This document shows, piece after piece, positions 1 through 11,310 of a stretch of DNA of 64,000 nucleotides (positions are counted from its first letter, which is position 1; each line of letters opens with the position of its first letter). The DNA lies in the NCBI GenBank assembly GCA_037127255.1, contig JBANSL010000002.1, positions 9,096,001-9,160,000 on the forward strand, in the 5' to 3' direction. The DNA is from Persicaria tinctoria (lineage: Eukaryota > Streptophyta > Magnoliopsida > Caryophyllales > Polygonaceae). Below the pieces are notes generated by a model, which made no database searches, was not told the origin of the DNA, and worked only from the letters and a program-made list of their open reading frames with translations. A program made the translations under genes and the position numbers.

Positions 1-50
1 TCCGATCTTCAGTTATTAGGTAGGCTAATTAATATATATATCTATCTATA

Positions 51-1079
51 TAACATAAAAAGTTGTGTTCATGCACCATTTATTGCTCATTTACCTCTAT
101 GTTTTAACCAACTCAATTTACTCATTTTCAACCCATTTTATAACAAATTAGATGCTTTAGCTCAATGGATAAGATGTAGGTAGTATTGCATGAGGTCTTA
201 AGTTCAAATCTCATTTACAACATTTTTTTATTTGTATTTTTTAAGAGGCTTCTCTCTTGAATTATATGGCAGATTATTATATGACAATTAATGACGTCAA
301 TTATATGCCTAATTTGATAATTTGTTACACCATATCCATAATATTTTTTGTTATTATTTATATTCAACTAATTAAAAAAATATTTTTATCTTATAACATA
401 AAAAGTTGTGTTCATGCACCATTTATTGCTCATTTACCTCTATGTTTTAACCAACTCAATTTACTCATTTTCAACCCATTTTATAACAAATTAGATGCTT
501 TAGCTCAATGGATAAGATGTAGGTAGTATTGCATGAGGTCTCAAGTTCAAATCTCATTTACAACATTTTTTTATTTGTATTTTTTAAGAGGCTTCTCTCT
601 TGAATTATATGGCAGATTATTATATGACAATTAATGACGTCAATTATATGCCTAATTTGATAATTTGTTACACCATATCCATAATATTTTTTGTTATTAT
701 TTATATTCAACTAATTAAAAAAATATTTTTATCTTATAACATAAAAAGTTGTGTTCATGCACCATTTATTGCTCATTTACCTCTATGTTTTAACCAACTC
801 AATTTACTCATTTTCAACCCATTTTATAACAAATTAGATGCTTTAGCTCAATGGTTAAGATGTAGGTAGTATTGCATGAGGTCTCAAGTTCAAATCTCAT
901 TTACAACATTTTTTTATTTGTATTTTTTAAGAGGCTTCTCTCTTGAATTATATGGCAGATTATTATATGACAATTAATGACGTCAATTATATGCCTAATT
1001 TGATAATTTGTTACACCATATCCATAATATTTTTTGTTATTATTTATATTCAACTAATTAAAAAAATATTTTTATCTTA
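51..1079. repeat. Tandem array, three copies of a 343-bp unit with a tRNA-like module
   Basis: Three head-to-tail copies (51-393, 394-736, 737-1079) have exactly the same period and only a few point differences. Each copy contains a tRNA-like segment (154-221, 497-564, 840-907) with an A-box-like TTTAGCTCAATGG and a degenerate B-box-like AGTTCAAATC, as in tRNA-derived SINEs. The 89-aa open frames inside two of the copies are consequences of the repeat and are not taken as genes. The near-identity points to recent amplification. Confidence 0.9.
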
Positions 1080-3156
1080 ATTATTTTAATTAAAATTTTG
1101 TTTATATTCCCTTAATTGCATTTTATGTTTTGTGATATTTTCTAACTAATTTTGATGAACTAAATAATTATATAAATTTTTTCAAACTCATTATTATAGT
1201 ATGATCATTTGTTTTTAATCACACTTTTCATGTTGTAACGATCATGCATTAATACTCATACTAATTTGAATAATCAAAATTAAACCCTCTATTTTCAATG
1301 CTTGGCTTTTGGTATTTCGTAACATACTCAATTCATATTTCAAATAATTAATTAATTTAAATGACATTATTCCTTCGGGCCGTTACAACATTGTTAATTA
1401 TCTTATAAATAGAACTGGATGATCCTTACATTTTATTTTACGAGGAACCTTCTCTCTGGAGCCTCTAAGATTGGTGGCCGGTGATAAGTTAGTCCCATTG
1501 TGTAGTTAATTATTATTCTAATAAGGTATTTTTCCCCTCCTAAATTAAGGATTGCAGTCTATTTTATTTTATTTTTACAACGTTTTATTATTTATTTATT
1601 ATAAGTTATCTTCCTCTATCATGGCACATCATTTGTGGAAATTCATATTGTATTGATTAAAATTTTTAGATTTCTATTTATAATATGATCACATTTATAT
1701 TTATATAAATTACAATTTTTTTTAAAAATTTATTATATTTATGAAATAGGTAGAGGGATTTATAATAATCCATATATATTTTGCTTTTTGGCAAAGCAAA
1801 TTATATAAACAAGTAAATAACAGATCATTTTTAATGCAATTGATTATTTTTATTGAGAATGAGATGATAACTTGGCTTCAACTTACATGTAATTTTTTTA
1901 AGCAAATTCAACTCACAAGTTATGCATGTAATTGATGAGAATGTGCATGAAACAAGGTATCAAATGAAAAAAATAATCTTGCTATATATATTAGAGTTTT
2001 TACATTTAGGTACGCTCCACCATTTATCAAATCAAATTGTAGATTTTTTAATTAAAAAACCAGCAAATGTCTTTATTTTAATGGTTGCTATATTAATATC
2101 ATTATGCTCATTTATTTAATTATTCATATTTTATATTTTTTTATGGTTTCATAGCTCAATGATTAATAGAGGTGTTTGGTAGGAATAAGGTCTTGAGTTC
2201 GAATCCTATTAGTTACACATTGACCATATTTGGCAATTTTTTTTATTTCTTAATCATACAAAATCAATCAAATATATAAATTTAGAGAAATAGAGGTATA
2301 AATATATATCTTCAAACATTACATCGTATATAATAGCATGGAATTAAATATGAATGCTTTTTTATTTTTCAATTTGAAAGGGTAATCAACAAATTAATTA
2401 AATTTGTTAAAGATAATGCACCGTACATTTATAATCTAGAATTTGAAAGGGTGATCATAAAATTAATTGAGATAATTTGAAAGGGTGAGATAACTAATGA
2501 ATTGAATTTGAACCATATTTTATTTTATTTTTTGCAAGAAAGTCATTTTTAATTTTGAGCAATCTTAAATACAAAGTGATCTATGATTGTATGAATCAAT
2601 ACTAGCATAGGTCAATATGAATAATATGCATGCATCTTTATCTTATTTTTATATTGTTTTTTTCCACATTTTTTAATTATATTATGACTATTTTTATTTG
2701 TTATTCTAATTTATATTCCATTTATTTAATTTACAGATTTAAAAAAGTTTACAATCGAAAATTTCAATTGGTCACCACATGCAAAAAAAATCTAATGAAT
2801 AAAGTGTGTATAATTTGATTTGGTTAGTATAATTTTTTTTTATTGATTCTTTTCATGTTATAAAAAATTATAACATTATCAAATACATGAATTTTTTTTC
2901 CATCTTTAAATTTCTCTCAAATTTGATCTTTTCACTCATAGGTCTAGATTAATTTTTTTTTTGGTTATATATGTAGTAGTAGATATTGTTTTATTTTTGT
3001 TGTTTGAATAATAATGTTTTAATTTAATTTTTGTTTGTAAAAACTACACTATGTGCTATTATTCTATTAAAAAAAATATCTATAACGTGCATGTTAGTTT
3101 TTTCTTTATTTTTCCAAGTCTGATCTCACTATAATTTTTGAAATAAAATCATAGGT
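1080..3156. other. AT-rich non-coding DNA, probably the body of a Helitron-like element
   Basis: No gene is supported here. The DNA is strongly AT-rich with poly-T and poly-A tracts, and its short open frames lack recognisable domains. It leads directly to the Helitron-type terminus at 3157-3186, so it is probably part of that element. I could not find the 5' TC end. Confidence 0.4.
2145..2217 (+). repeat. tRNA-like (SINE-type) module
   Basis: The segment has A-box-like ATAGCTCAATG and a good B-box, GAGTTCGAATCC, spaced as in a tRNA. The flanks do not pair into an acceptor stem and there is no normal anticodon arm, so it is tRNA-derived repeat sequence rather than a tRNA gene. It resembles the modules in the 343-bp array. 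Confidence 0.5.
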
Positions 3157-3186
3157 CCCGGGCGTAGCACGGGTCTGCCTACCTAG
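3157..3186 (+). mobile_element. Helitron-type 3' terminus (hairpin + CTAG)
   Basis: An imperfect hairpin, CCCGGGC-GTA-GCACGGG (one mismatch), is followed nine bases later by CTAG and then a T. This matches the plant Helitron 3' end, which has a hairpin near a CTRR terminus inserted between A and T. No Rep/helicase coding sequence is visible, so the element would be non-autonomous. Confidence 0.6.
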
Positions 3187-3925
3187 TAGATATATATATT
3201 AAGTGACACTACAGGTTCGTCTCCACAGGCGCTTTAGACTCGAGAGTGCGCGACAACAGTTGGCGATAGGAAGTGACGGTGGTGGACAGTGGTGCAGCGG
3301 TGGTGCGATGGTGATCGGAGTAAGGTGAACCTCTTCCAAACGAGGATGAGACTCCGATCTTCAATCAATTCCAGCGAGAACCTTTGATTGAAGATCCAAT
3401 GAATTCAACAGTAAATTAAGTAGCAAGAGAAATTAGGGTTTGACGTCAGGGAGGAAAGAGGGAGTATCAACTCAACGCTCTGCAATCCTCTAAATTTGAC
3501 GTGCCGATGACAATTAACCCTAAGAGAGTATTTATAGGAAAATACTAATAACCCTAATTAATTAACTAATGAACCTAATTAACTAACGGGCTGGACTTAC
3601 TATGTAAAGTAAGTCCACACCATTATTAATAAATAATGCTAAAAATAGAAATGAGTCTTAATAATAAATAGTTTATGTGAACGACGTCGGAAAGGTATCC
3701 GACGGAGGCTAAGACGCATCACACGGAGTGTCGGCGACAGATACCAATAAGCTCAATGATGGTGGTTGCTCCGGTTTAGAAGCGAAGCCTCGAGTGATAA
3801 TGGACGCGGTAGCTCTTGCGATCGCCTTGGCTCTCGCTCTAGTCATTGGTCCGTCAGAACGGACACTCATGGCTTCCTCCTCTTCGTGTACGGTCAATGA
3901 GGGAGGTTGGGACATATCATCAGGC
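3187..3925 (-). mobile_element. Antisense LTR-retroelement fragment (polyprotein tail + LTR-like sequence)
   Basis: On the minus strand an open frame ending at 3709 carries the motif GPMTRARAK, which I recall near the C-terminus of plant Ty3/gypsy-type polyproteins. Downstream on the same strand is LTR-like sequence with a TATA-type motif (CCTATAAATACTC, around 3530-3545). The fragment abuts the sense Copia gag at about 3900-3930, so two elements are joined in opposite orientation. The exact junction cannot be fixed by eye. Confidence 0.45.
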
Positions 3926-6900
3926 AAGCCTAAGAGTAATAACAACAACAAAGGTGGTCAGAAGAGTCAATCTGAAAAGGATAAATCATCTGAGAAAGGA
4001 AACAATGAGAAGAAGGGTTATAAGTGTCACTACTGTCATAATGAAGGTCATTTTGCTAGGGATTGTAGAAAAAGGAAAAGGGATCAACAAAACAAGTCTA
4101 AATCTGAACCTGATTTCACTGGTGTTGTTGAAACTTGTGATAGTTATCCCCAGGAATTACTTGTGTGTTCTTCTGAAAATGTTGCTGACAATGTTTGGAT
4201 ACTTGATTCAGGGTGTACTTTGCATGCTACCCCCAACAGGGCTTTCTTTTCTTCCATTACAATCTGCAATGGTGGTAAGGTAATGCTAGGGGATCACACT
4301 GTCCTTGAAATCAAGGGCACAGGTAATGTTCCTATTAGAATGCATGATGGTAGGGTCAGGGTTATCCAAAATGTCAGGTGGGTGCCTGATTTGAGGAGAA
4401 ACCTTCTTTCTGAGTCTGTGTTTGATGATATGGATTTCAACATCAACACATTCAGGGGTTGTAAGAATGTTTTCAGAAATGGAGTCATTCTTATAAAGAC
4501 CATAAAAAAGGGAGGTCTATATCATGTGATAGGATCTCCTGAATTGAATGTGTCTACCCATGTGATTGATGTTGAAAACCTCACTCATACTAAGATGTGG
4601 CATGATACGTTAGGGCATATAGGTAACACTGGCATGATGCATATGTTTAAAAATGGCATGATAAACTTTAAACCTTGCAATCTGGAATTATGTGAAAACT
4701 GCATTTTTGGTAAGAAAACCAAGCATCCCTTCAACAAATCCACCTATACTGCTTCCAGGCCCCTTGAGTATGTGCACTCTGACTTGTGGGGGCCTGCACA
4801 GATAGAGACAACAGGAGGAAGAAAGTACTTTCTTTCTCTTATTGATCACTACTCTAGAAAAGTATGGGTATATTTGTTAAGATCCAAGGATGAGGCTTTT
4901 GACAACTTTAAGTCTTGGAATGCTATGGTTGAGAGTCAATCTAATTTCAAACTAAAAGTGCTAAGAACTGATAATGGTTTAGAGTTTTGCCATAAAGCCT
5001 TTAATGATTTCTGTAAAGAAAAGGGGATAAAGAGACATCTAACAGTCCCTGGCACCCCTCAGCAGAATGGCACTGCTGAGAGGATGAACAGGACCTTGCT
5101 TGAAAAAGCAAGGTGCATACTCATTGGTGCTGGCCTTAAAAGTTCCTTATGGGGTGAAGCAGTCACAACTGCTGCCTATCTAATCAATAGGACCCCATCA
5201 TCTGTTGTGGACTTCAAAACTCCACAAGAGATGTGGTCAGGAAGGAAGCCTGACATTACACACTTGAAACCATTTGGTTGTAGTGCATATTCCCATGTAT
5301 CTCAGGGAAAGCTACAACCTAGAGCTCAAAAGTGTGTAATGTTGGGTTATCCTGAAGGAACTAAAGGATATAGATTGCTTGTTGTTCAACCTGGAGCTTA
5401 TAAATGCATAACTTCTAGAAATGTAACTTTTAATGAAAAGGAATATCATTTCAAGAAGAATCTAACACCTGAAACTGAGAATGCAAGTACCCCAGAAGAC
5501 CCTTCCCATGCTGAAGGATTCTATGATCCAAATGACTATGATGACATGGAGGATGATGAATTTGACATTGGAACTCCACAAGGCTCAAACAATGGAAACT
5601 CAACCTCTGAGACTCAATCTTCAGAAGTTGAGGTGTCAAACTCTCCTCAAAACAGTGAGCCTGAAGGAAATGGCTCACAAGGTAGTATCTCTACTCATTC
5701 CCACCAATCTGGTGGAAGTGTAAGTGACAGTACTTCATCCCCCTCGAGCTCTCTTCAATCCTCTTCTACTGATACTTCTGCTTCTGATCATGTTCCTTTG
5801 CCTGTTATGAATACTGCTGGAAATGTTGTGTCTGACTTGTCTAATTATCAACTTACTAGAGACAGAGAGCCTAGAGTTAGGATACCTAACAGAAGGTTCA
5901 CCTCTAATATTGTTGAATTTGCTTTCTTGGCTGCTGAAACTGTGAAACATCTTACACCTGAAAGTTATGATCAAGCCATGAAAAGTTCTAGTGCTAATGA
6001 GTGGTTGAAAGCTATGAATGAAGAGTTACAGTCTATGTATGCTAACAAAACTTGGCTCTTGGTCCCTAAACCTAAAAAGGCTAAAGCCATTGAGTACAAA
6101 TGGGTTTACAAACTAAAAGATAGTATCACTCCTACTGATCCACCTAAGTACAAAGCTAGACTTGTAGCTAAGGGCTTTAGGCAAAAGGAGGGGGTAGACT
6201 ATAAGGATATCTTTGCACCTGTTGTTAAGTATAAGACTCTGAGACTCATGCTTGCTATTACTACTGTTAATGACTGGGAACTTGAACAGATGGATGTTAA
6301 AACAGCCTTCCTACATGGTGACCTAAAGGAAACCATTTACATGCAACAGCCCAAAAGATTTATAGATAAGAGAAAATCTGATCATGTTTGTCTGCTTAAA
6401 AAATCCATTTATGGTCTGAAACAGTTTCCTAGGCAATGGAACTTGAAATTCAATGCATGTATGGGATCCTTAGGTTTCACCAGAAGCAAATATGACACCT
6501 GCCTTTACTTTAAGCATGCTGGTTCTAAGAATCCCTTGTATGTTTTGCTTTATGTTGATGATATTCTTCTGATCAGTAATAGCAAAGTTATTATAGCTGG
6601 TGCTAAAAATGACTTGAAACTGCATTTTGATATGAAGGATCTGGGTTCAGCTAAAAGAATTCTAGGGATTAACATTATTAGAAACAGATCTGAGAAAGTA
6701 ATGTGGCTGACTCAAGGTGATTATTTGCTTAAAGTTTTGGACAGATTCTGTATGAACAACTCTAACCCTACACCTATCCCTTTAGGAGGGCATCTAGAAT
6801 TATACAGAGATCCTAGTCCTAAAACTGATGAAGAATCTAAGAAAATGGAAAACATCCCCTATGATGTTGCTGCTGGTTCTGTAATGTATGCTATGTTGTG

Positions 6901-7525
6901 CACTAGGCCAGATCTTGCTTTTGCTGTGAGTGCACTTAGTAGATTCATGTCTGATCCTAGAGAAAAACACTGGAATGCAATGAAATACTTGCTCAGATAT
7001 TTATGTGGCACTAAATCTATGGGTCTTATGTTTGCTAAACACACTTCTAGAAATGAACTTCATGGATTTGTTGATTCTGATTATGCTGGTAATAGGGATA
7101 ACAGAAAATCTACTTCCTCATTCTTCTTTACCTGGGCTGGAAACTGTATATCTTGGAAATCTCAGTTGCAATCTATTGTTGCCTTATCTACTACTGAAGC
7201 TAAATATATTGCTGCAACTGAGGCTGCAAAAGAAGCTATTTGGTTGAAAGGAATCTTGAAGGAAGTAGAAAGAAAATCTTATATTCCTGTTGTGTTTTCT
7301 GATAATCAAAGTGCTATATATTTATGCAAGGATCCCATGTATCATGAGAGGACCAAGCACATCGATGTTAGATTCCATTTTATTAGAGATGAGATTGAGA
7401 AAGAAAATATCTTTGTTGATAAGATCTTAGGAGATGTGAATCCTGCAGACTTTGGTACCAAAATAGTTCCTACTAACAAATTCCATTTCTGCAGAAATTT
7501 CCTAAAGATCTTTGATGTGCCTTAG
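3800..7525 (+). CDS. Ty1/copia retrotransposon gag-pol polyprotein (5'-truncated, pol intact)
   Basis: One uninterrupted frame is open from 3713. No ATG occurs before 3800; the next in-frame ATG is at 3869. Counting residues from 3728, the order is a CCHC zinc knuckle (C100, C103, H108, C113), a protease DSG motif at 160-162, integrase with an HHCC region and the D-D-E signature (HSDLWGP, RTDNG, QQNGTAER), reverse transcriptase with YVDD, and RNase H ending in the host-like ADFGTK tail. Protease, integrase, RT, RNase H is the Ty1/copia order; the sequence looks closest to the Tork/Tnt1 lineage, from memory. No stop or frameshift interrupts pol. The normal N-terminal gag is missing: roughly the first 65 residues come from the antisense strand of another retroelement. 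With no 5' LTR or primer-binding site upstream, it probably cannot transpose by itself. Confidence 0.9.
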   Translation: MDAVALAIALALALVIGPSERTLMASSSSCTVNEGGWDISSGKPKSNNNNKGGQKSQSEKDKSSEKGNNEKKGYKCHYCHNEGHFARDCRKRKRDQQNKSKSEPDFTGVVETCDSYPQELLVCSSENVADNVWILDSGCTLHATPNRAFFSSITICNGGKVMLGDHTVLEIKGTGNVPIRMHDGRVRVIQNVRWVPDLRRNLLSESVFDDMDFNINTFRGCKNVFRNGVILIKTIKKGGLYHVIGSPELNVSTHVIDVENLTHTKMWHDTLGHIGNTGMMHMFKNGMINFKPCNLELCENCIFGKKTKHPFNKSTYTASRPLEYVHSDLWGPAQIETTGGRKYFLSLIDHYSRKVWVYLLRSKDEAFDNFKSWNAMVESQSNFKLKVLRTDNGLEFCHKAFNDFCKEKGIKRHLTVPGTPQQNGTAERMNRTLLEKARCILIGAGLKSSLWGEAVTTAAYLINRTPSSVVDFKTPQEMWSGRKPDITHLKPFGCSAYSHVSQGKLQPRAQKCVMLGYPEGTKGYRLLVVQPGAYKCITSRNVTFNEKEYHFKKNLTPETENASTPEDPSHAEGFYDPNDYDDMEDDEFDIGTPQGSNNGNSTSETQSSEVEVSNSPQNSEPEGNGSQGSISTHSHQSGGSVSDSTSSPSSSLQSSSTDTSASDHVPLPVMNTAGNVVSDLSNYQLTRDREPRVRIPNRRFTSNIVEFAFLAAETVKHLTPESYDQAMKSSSANEWLKAMNEELQSMYANKTWLLVPKPKKAKAIEYKWVYKLKDSITPTDPPKYKARLVAKGFRQKEGVDYKDIFAPVVKYKTLRLMLAITTVNDWELEQMDVKTAFLHGDLKETIYMQQPKRFIDKRKSDHVCLLKKSIYGLKQFPRQWNLKFNACMGSLGFTRSKYDTCLYFKHAGSKNPLYVLLYVDDILLISNSKVIIAGAKNDLKLHFDMKDLGSAKRILGINIIRNRSEKVMWLTQGDYLLKVLDRFCMNNSNPTPIPLGGHLELYRDPSPKTDEESKKMENIPYDVAAGSVMYAMLCTRPDLAFAVSALSRFMSDPREKHWNAMKYLLRYLCGTKSMGLMFAKHTSRNELHGFVDSDYAGNRDNRKSTSSFFFTWAGNCISWKSQLQSIVALSTTEAKYIAATEAAKEAIWLKGILKEVERKSYIPVVFSDNQSAIYLCKDPMYHERTKHIDVRFHFIRDEIEKENIFVDKILGDVNPADFGTKIVPTNKFHFCRNFLKIFDVP

Positions 7526-7637
7526 CTCATGACAGGCACGCGGGCTGATGACTGACGGGAGAGGAAGGTCCCTGGAAGAAGACCACAGAAAACTGGAAGA
7601 ACAAAGAAGATGCAAACTCAAGATTAGGAGGGCATTT

Positions 7638-8477
7638 GTTATAATGTAATCCTAAGTTTTGTCTTTGTATTTTATAGATCTAGGATGGCAAGTGTTTGGA
7701 TGTAATAGACTAGTAGAGACACTTAATGAGCTAGCTAAAGCTATAGGTGTGGTCTTGAGGCTTTGGACACATCTAAGGGACCCCAAGACCATCTTGGTTC
7801 GGACTCTAGATGCACCAAGACTCTATAAGACTAACCTATTGTGTGTGTGGGTGTGTGCTATACTCTGTGTTACAGGTTGGGATGTTTTCTGGATTGTGGG
7901 CCGGCCCAATTACTTGGACAATATTCTCTTATGAGAATAGAGTCCAAGCCCACGGCCTGCTTCTCACATCTGGATCCTTTTCCGAACGTTGCAACCCTAC
8001 TTAGCCACTCCCTTCTCTATATATATGCTCCTGTTCATCATTTGGAGCGTTGATGAGAGAGAAGCTCCGACGACAAAACCCTAAACCTAGAGCGAGGAAG
8101 AGCGAGACTGAAAGGCGGCACCTTGCTCATCCATGGAGGCCTTGATTCCTGTCACCTGGAGTCTGCAACGTCCTCATATGGATTGAAGAGCTGGAAAGGG
8201 GGCTTTTACCCTTTCAAATCTCTGAACCTTTACCTCTTAGTTTCTCTGCGTTTAGATTGCTAGCTCATTAAGCGTTTCTCGTCTGTGTTCCACACTTGCA
8301 ACCAGATCTTGTATCTTTGTTCGAGTTTAGTGGTATTCTCGGGACCGGGTCTCCCCTCTTGAGGCCCCGCGGAGTAGGGAAACCGAAACGCGTTAACAAA
8401 TCGCTGTGTTCTCTAGATTTACTTTCATTTATCGCGTTGAGAACTCGAATCGGTAGCTAGTGGGTTAGGGTTTAACA
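7638..8477 (+). mobile_element. 3' LTR of the first Copia element
   Basis: A purine-rich tract (GATTAGGAGGGCA, just upstream) precedes TGTTATAATG. The segment ends near TTTAACA, giving TGTTA/TAACA termini and an LTR of about 840 bp. It contains a TATA-like motif (TCTATATATATGC, around 8015-8030) followed by leader-like sequence. No matching copy lies upstream of the ORF, so the end coordinate is inferred from the termini alone. Confidence 0.6.
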
Positions 8478-9266
8478 CATCTTTCCTCTATTTTCTTCTA
8501 GAAGTTCACGACGTCAATTGTCATGGCTTTTCATGATTAAGATCTCAGTTTCAAAATCAACCATGGCAGCAACCTATAATTTACCCTAAAATACTCTATG
8601 ATAGATTGACAACAACCAACTCCAACGTAGAGTTCTTGCTGTGTGTATTGACAGGAACCATGACAACAACCATGACCCTAAAATCAGGAGCCCATTCAAC
8701 TGATAGATCTACTCATTCCAATTTTTAACCCTAAAATCATAAATCAAATCCAAAAGCCTATTACGATTAATAAATCAAATCCTATTTTAAACTGAAAATC
8801 AGAATAAGAATAAAAACCACATTGAACAATTAAGAAAACAGTAAGAGCAAGCCTAGTGGCTATTGCGATTGTAAATCAGCAATCATAAGATAAAAAATGC
8901 AATCGAAGTCAGAAGTGGCGACGAACACCAACCGAACAGCAATTTATAAACAGGTAAAGCCTACAACTAGAGTGGTAGGCTGGTAGCACCTGATGTCAAT
9001 GGGATGGCATACATTTTTTTTTTCCTAAACATAAAGAGCAAGAGAAAATCGAACAACAAGGAGCAAGGAAAAGATGGAATGACAACTAGAAGGGAAGCAA
9101 TCAATTTTCATGTGAAGGAGTGGAGAATTTAATTTTAGGTTCTTTAGCCCTCCTCTAAATTTGCAAAAAAAAATTCTCTCTCATGGTGTTTCTCTATTTT
9201 AGGGGTGTATGTCCCCAAGTTTGTCCCCTCCTACTGTCCCCTCTCACGTTTTCTCTTTATTTTTTA
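8478..9266. other. Intergenic DNA, no gene seen
   Basis: This stretch is repetitive and A-rich with no supported ORF. A segment at about 9190-9250 (TGTCCCCTCCT-type) has an inverted counterpart near 10740-10790 and a further relative near 20165-20220. This hints at a second, outer repeat around the TIR element that begins at 9267. Confidence 0.4.
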
Positions 9267-9935
9267 GGGTTAATTGCACAAAATATCATGACCTTTGTAG
9301 ATAGTTGCGCTTAATATCCCAACCTTGTAAGATTTCGCGAAATATCCTGAACTTTGTTGTTAGTTGCGCCCTCTACCCTGTATGAGTTTCTTAAATTAAT
9401 AAAATCACTAACATAATATGAAAATTACACAAAGACACCAATATTTTTCAAAAAAAAAAATATCCCCCATTTTAATCAAAATAAAAAAAGGAAATTTATG
9501 TTATACATATCAAAATGCGTGCTCTAAAAAAATTAAATAAGATCAATTACTTAAAAATAAATTTATGTCTTATCATATCTTCTTTTCCTTAAAATTATAT
9601 TTTATAAAGCCATAGCTTTAATTTACGTAAGATTAATATGTATGTACCATATTATATGCCCAATTAATCCAGTTTCCATGAGTATATACCCGATTTTGCC
9701 TATTTTTAATATATGTTTATCATATCTTTATTAATTATAAATAGTTATCATATATTTTAATATTTCTTTTTTAAAAAATATTTTATTTTATTTTAAAAAA
9801 ATATTATATTTCATCTATGTATAGTTAGCTTTTTTTTACAGAATCTTTTTTTTAATGCTATGAAATTTATATGAAATTTTTTTTAAGATTCAATCACAAG
9901 ATACCACATAAGATGTTATGTAGTTTTAGCATATA

Positions 9936-10169
9936 CTCCCTCCATCCAAAAATACATTTACTTTTACTTTTTAGCACGTATTTTTAGGAGCTAAAAACTA
10001 TATAAAATATTAACTTTTTATTAATTTTTTTAATAATTATAAACCTATTGATAATAAGTTTATAATTATTAAAAAAAATTAATAAAAAAGTTAATATTTT
10101 ATATAGTTTTTAACTCCTAAAAAAACGTGCATGAATAGTAAAGGGACATGTATTTTTGGACGGAGGTAG
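9936..10169. mobile_element. Stowaway-like MITE
   Basis: The ends CTCCCTCCATCC and GGACGGAGGTAG are near-perfect inverted repeats flanked by TA on both sides, as in Tc1/mariner-type MITEs. The internal arms are also largely complementary. It is nested inside the TIR element at 9267-10681. Confidence 0.85.
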
Positions 10170-10189
10170 TATAAAATAATATGGACCAA

Positions 10190-10324
<135 letters not shown>

Positions 10325-10681
10325 AATGTAAAAATCCTCATTTATAGATAGGTATATATATAAATTTATATTTTTTATAACATATTTTATTAAGAAAAAT
10401 AATTAAAATTAATTATTTTAAAAATTTATATTAATTATTTAAAGGAGTAAAGTTGCTATTTTCTATTTTAAATATATTAAGGGTACATTGAAAATATTTT
10501 TTGAATATGGGTGATTTTGTGTAATTTTTCCATCATCTGTGTAATTTTTAAATTTAATAAACTTATCTAGGGTAGAGAGCGCAACTAACACCAAAGGTTA
10601 GTATATTTCACGAAATTTGACAAGGTCGGGATATTAAGCGCAACTATCCATAAAGGTTAGGATATTTAGCGCAATTAACCC

Positions 10682-11310
10682 TTTTTTTTTATTGTTTTTA
10701 ATCTTTTTTTTTTATTTTCTTTTCTTTTTAATCAATGCTTGTGAGGAGGGGACGGAGGAGGGGGGAAATGATGTGAATCCCTATTTTAGATGAAGATTTA
10801 TAGGATCTTTTGGAGTTAAAAATGCTTATTTTCTCTAAATTTTTGCCTTTTTTTTCTATTTTGCAAGGATTGTTGGCTTGCTCTTATCAATCAATTATTT
10901 GTTTCTCTAATAATTTTTTTTATTTGTTTCCTTTTGTAAATGATTTTTATCTTTCAAACTATCAATGGATTTAATTAAAAATATTAAATTATAAATCTTC
11001 ATATACTATCACAATTAAGTTCATCTTGAATAAGTTTATTACATTCCTTTTTTTGAGTTTGTTATTATAACATTAATTTATTTTATTATTAAATTTTTTT
11101 AAAAAAAATTAAATCATGTCATGGTATTGGATTCACTATATTTTCCATGAACACACACCACACACACATTCCTCAAGTGCAACTGTCTGCCCACACATTA
11201 TTGACCAGCCAGCCAGCTAACTAGAACAGGAACCCAAACCGCACTGCACTCGGCCGAACCTGGCTTTGATCATAGGGTCATACGGCGTAGAGGGGTCATG
11301 CACACACAAG
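10682..11310. other. Intergenic DNA, no gene seen
   Basis: AT-rich sequence with poly-T tracts and no supported coding region. Short CACACA-rich DNA precedes the hAT element. Confidence 0.5.

Noticed and set aside
257..869. Two 89-codon open frames (257-526, 600-869)
   Set aside because: They are the same frame in successive copies of the 343-bp repeat and run through the tRNA-like module; no domain is present.
3709..3951. Minus-strand 80-codon frame as a host gene
   Set aside because: Its GPMTRARAK motif and the LTR-like sequence downstream indicate a retroelement fragment.
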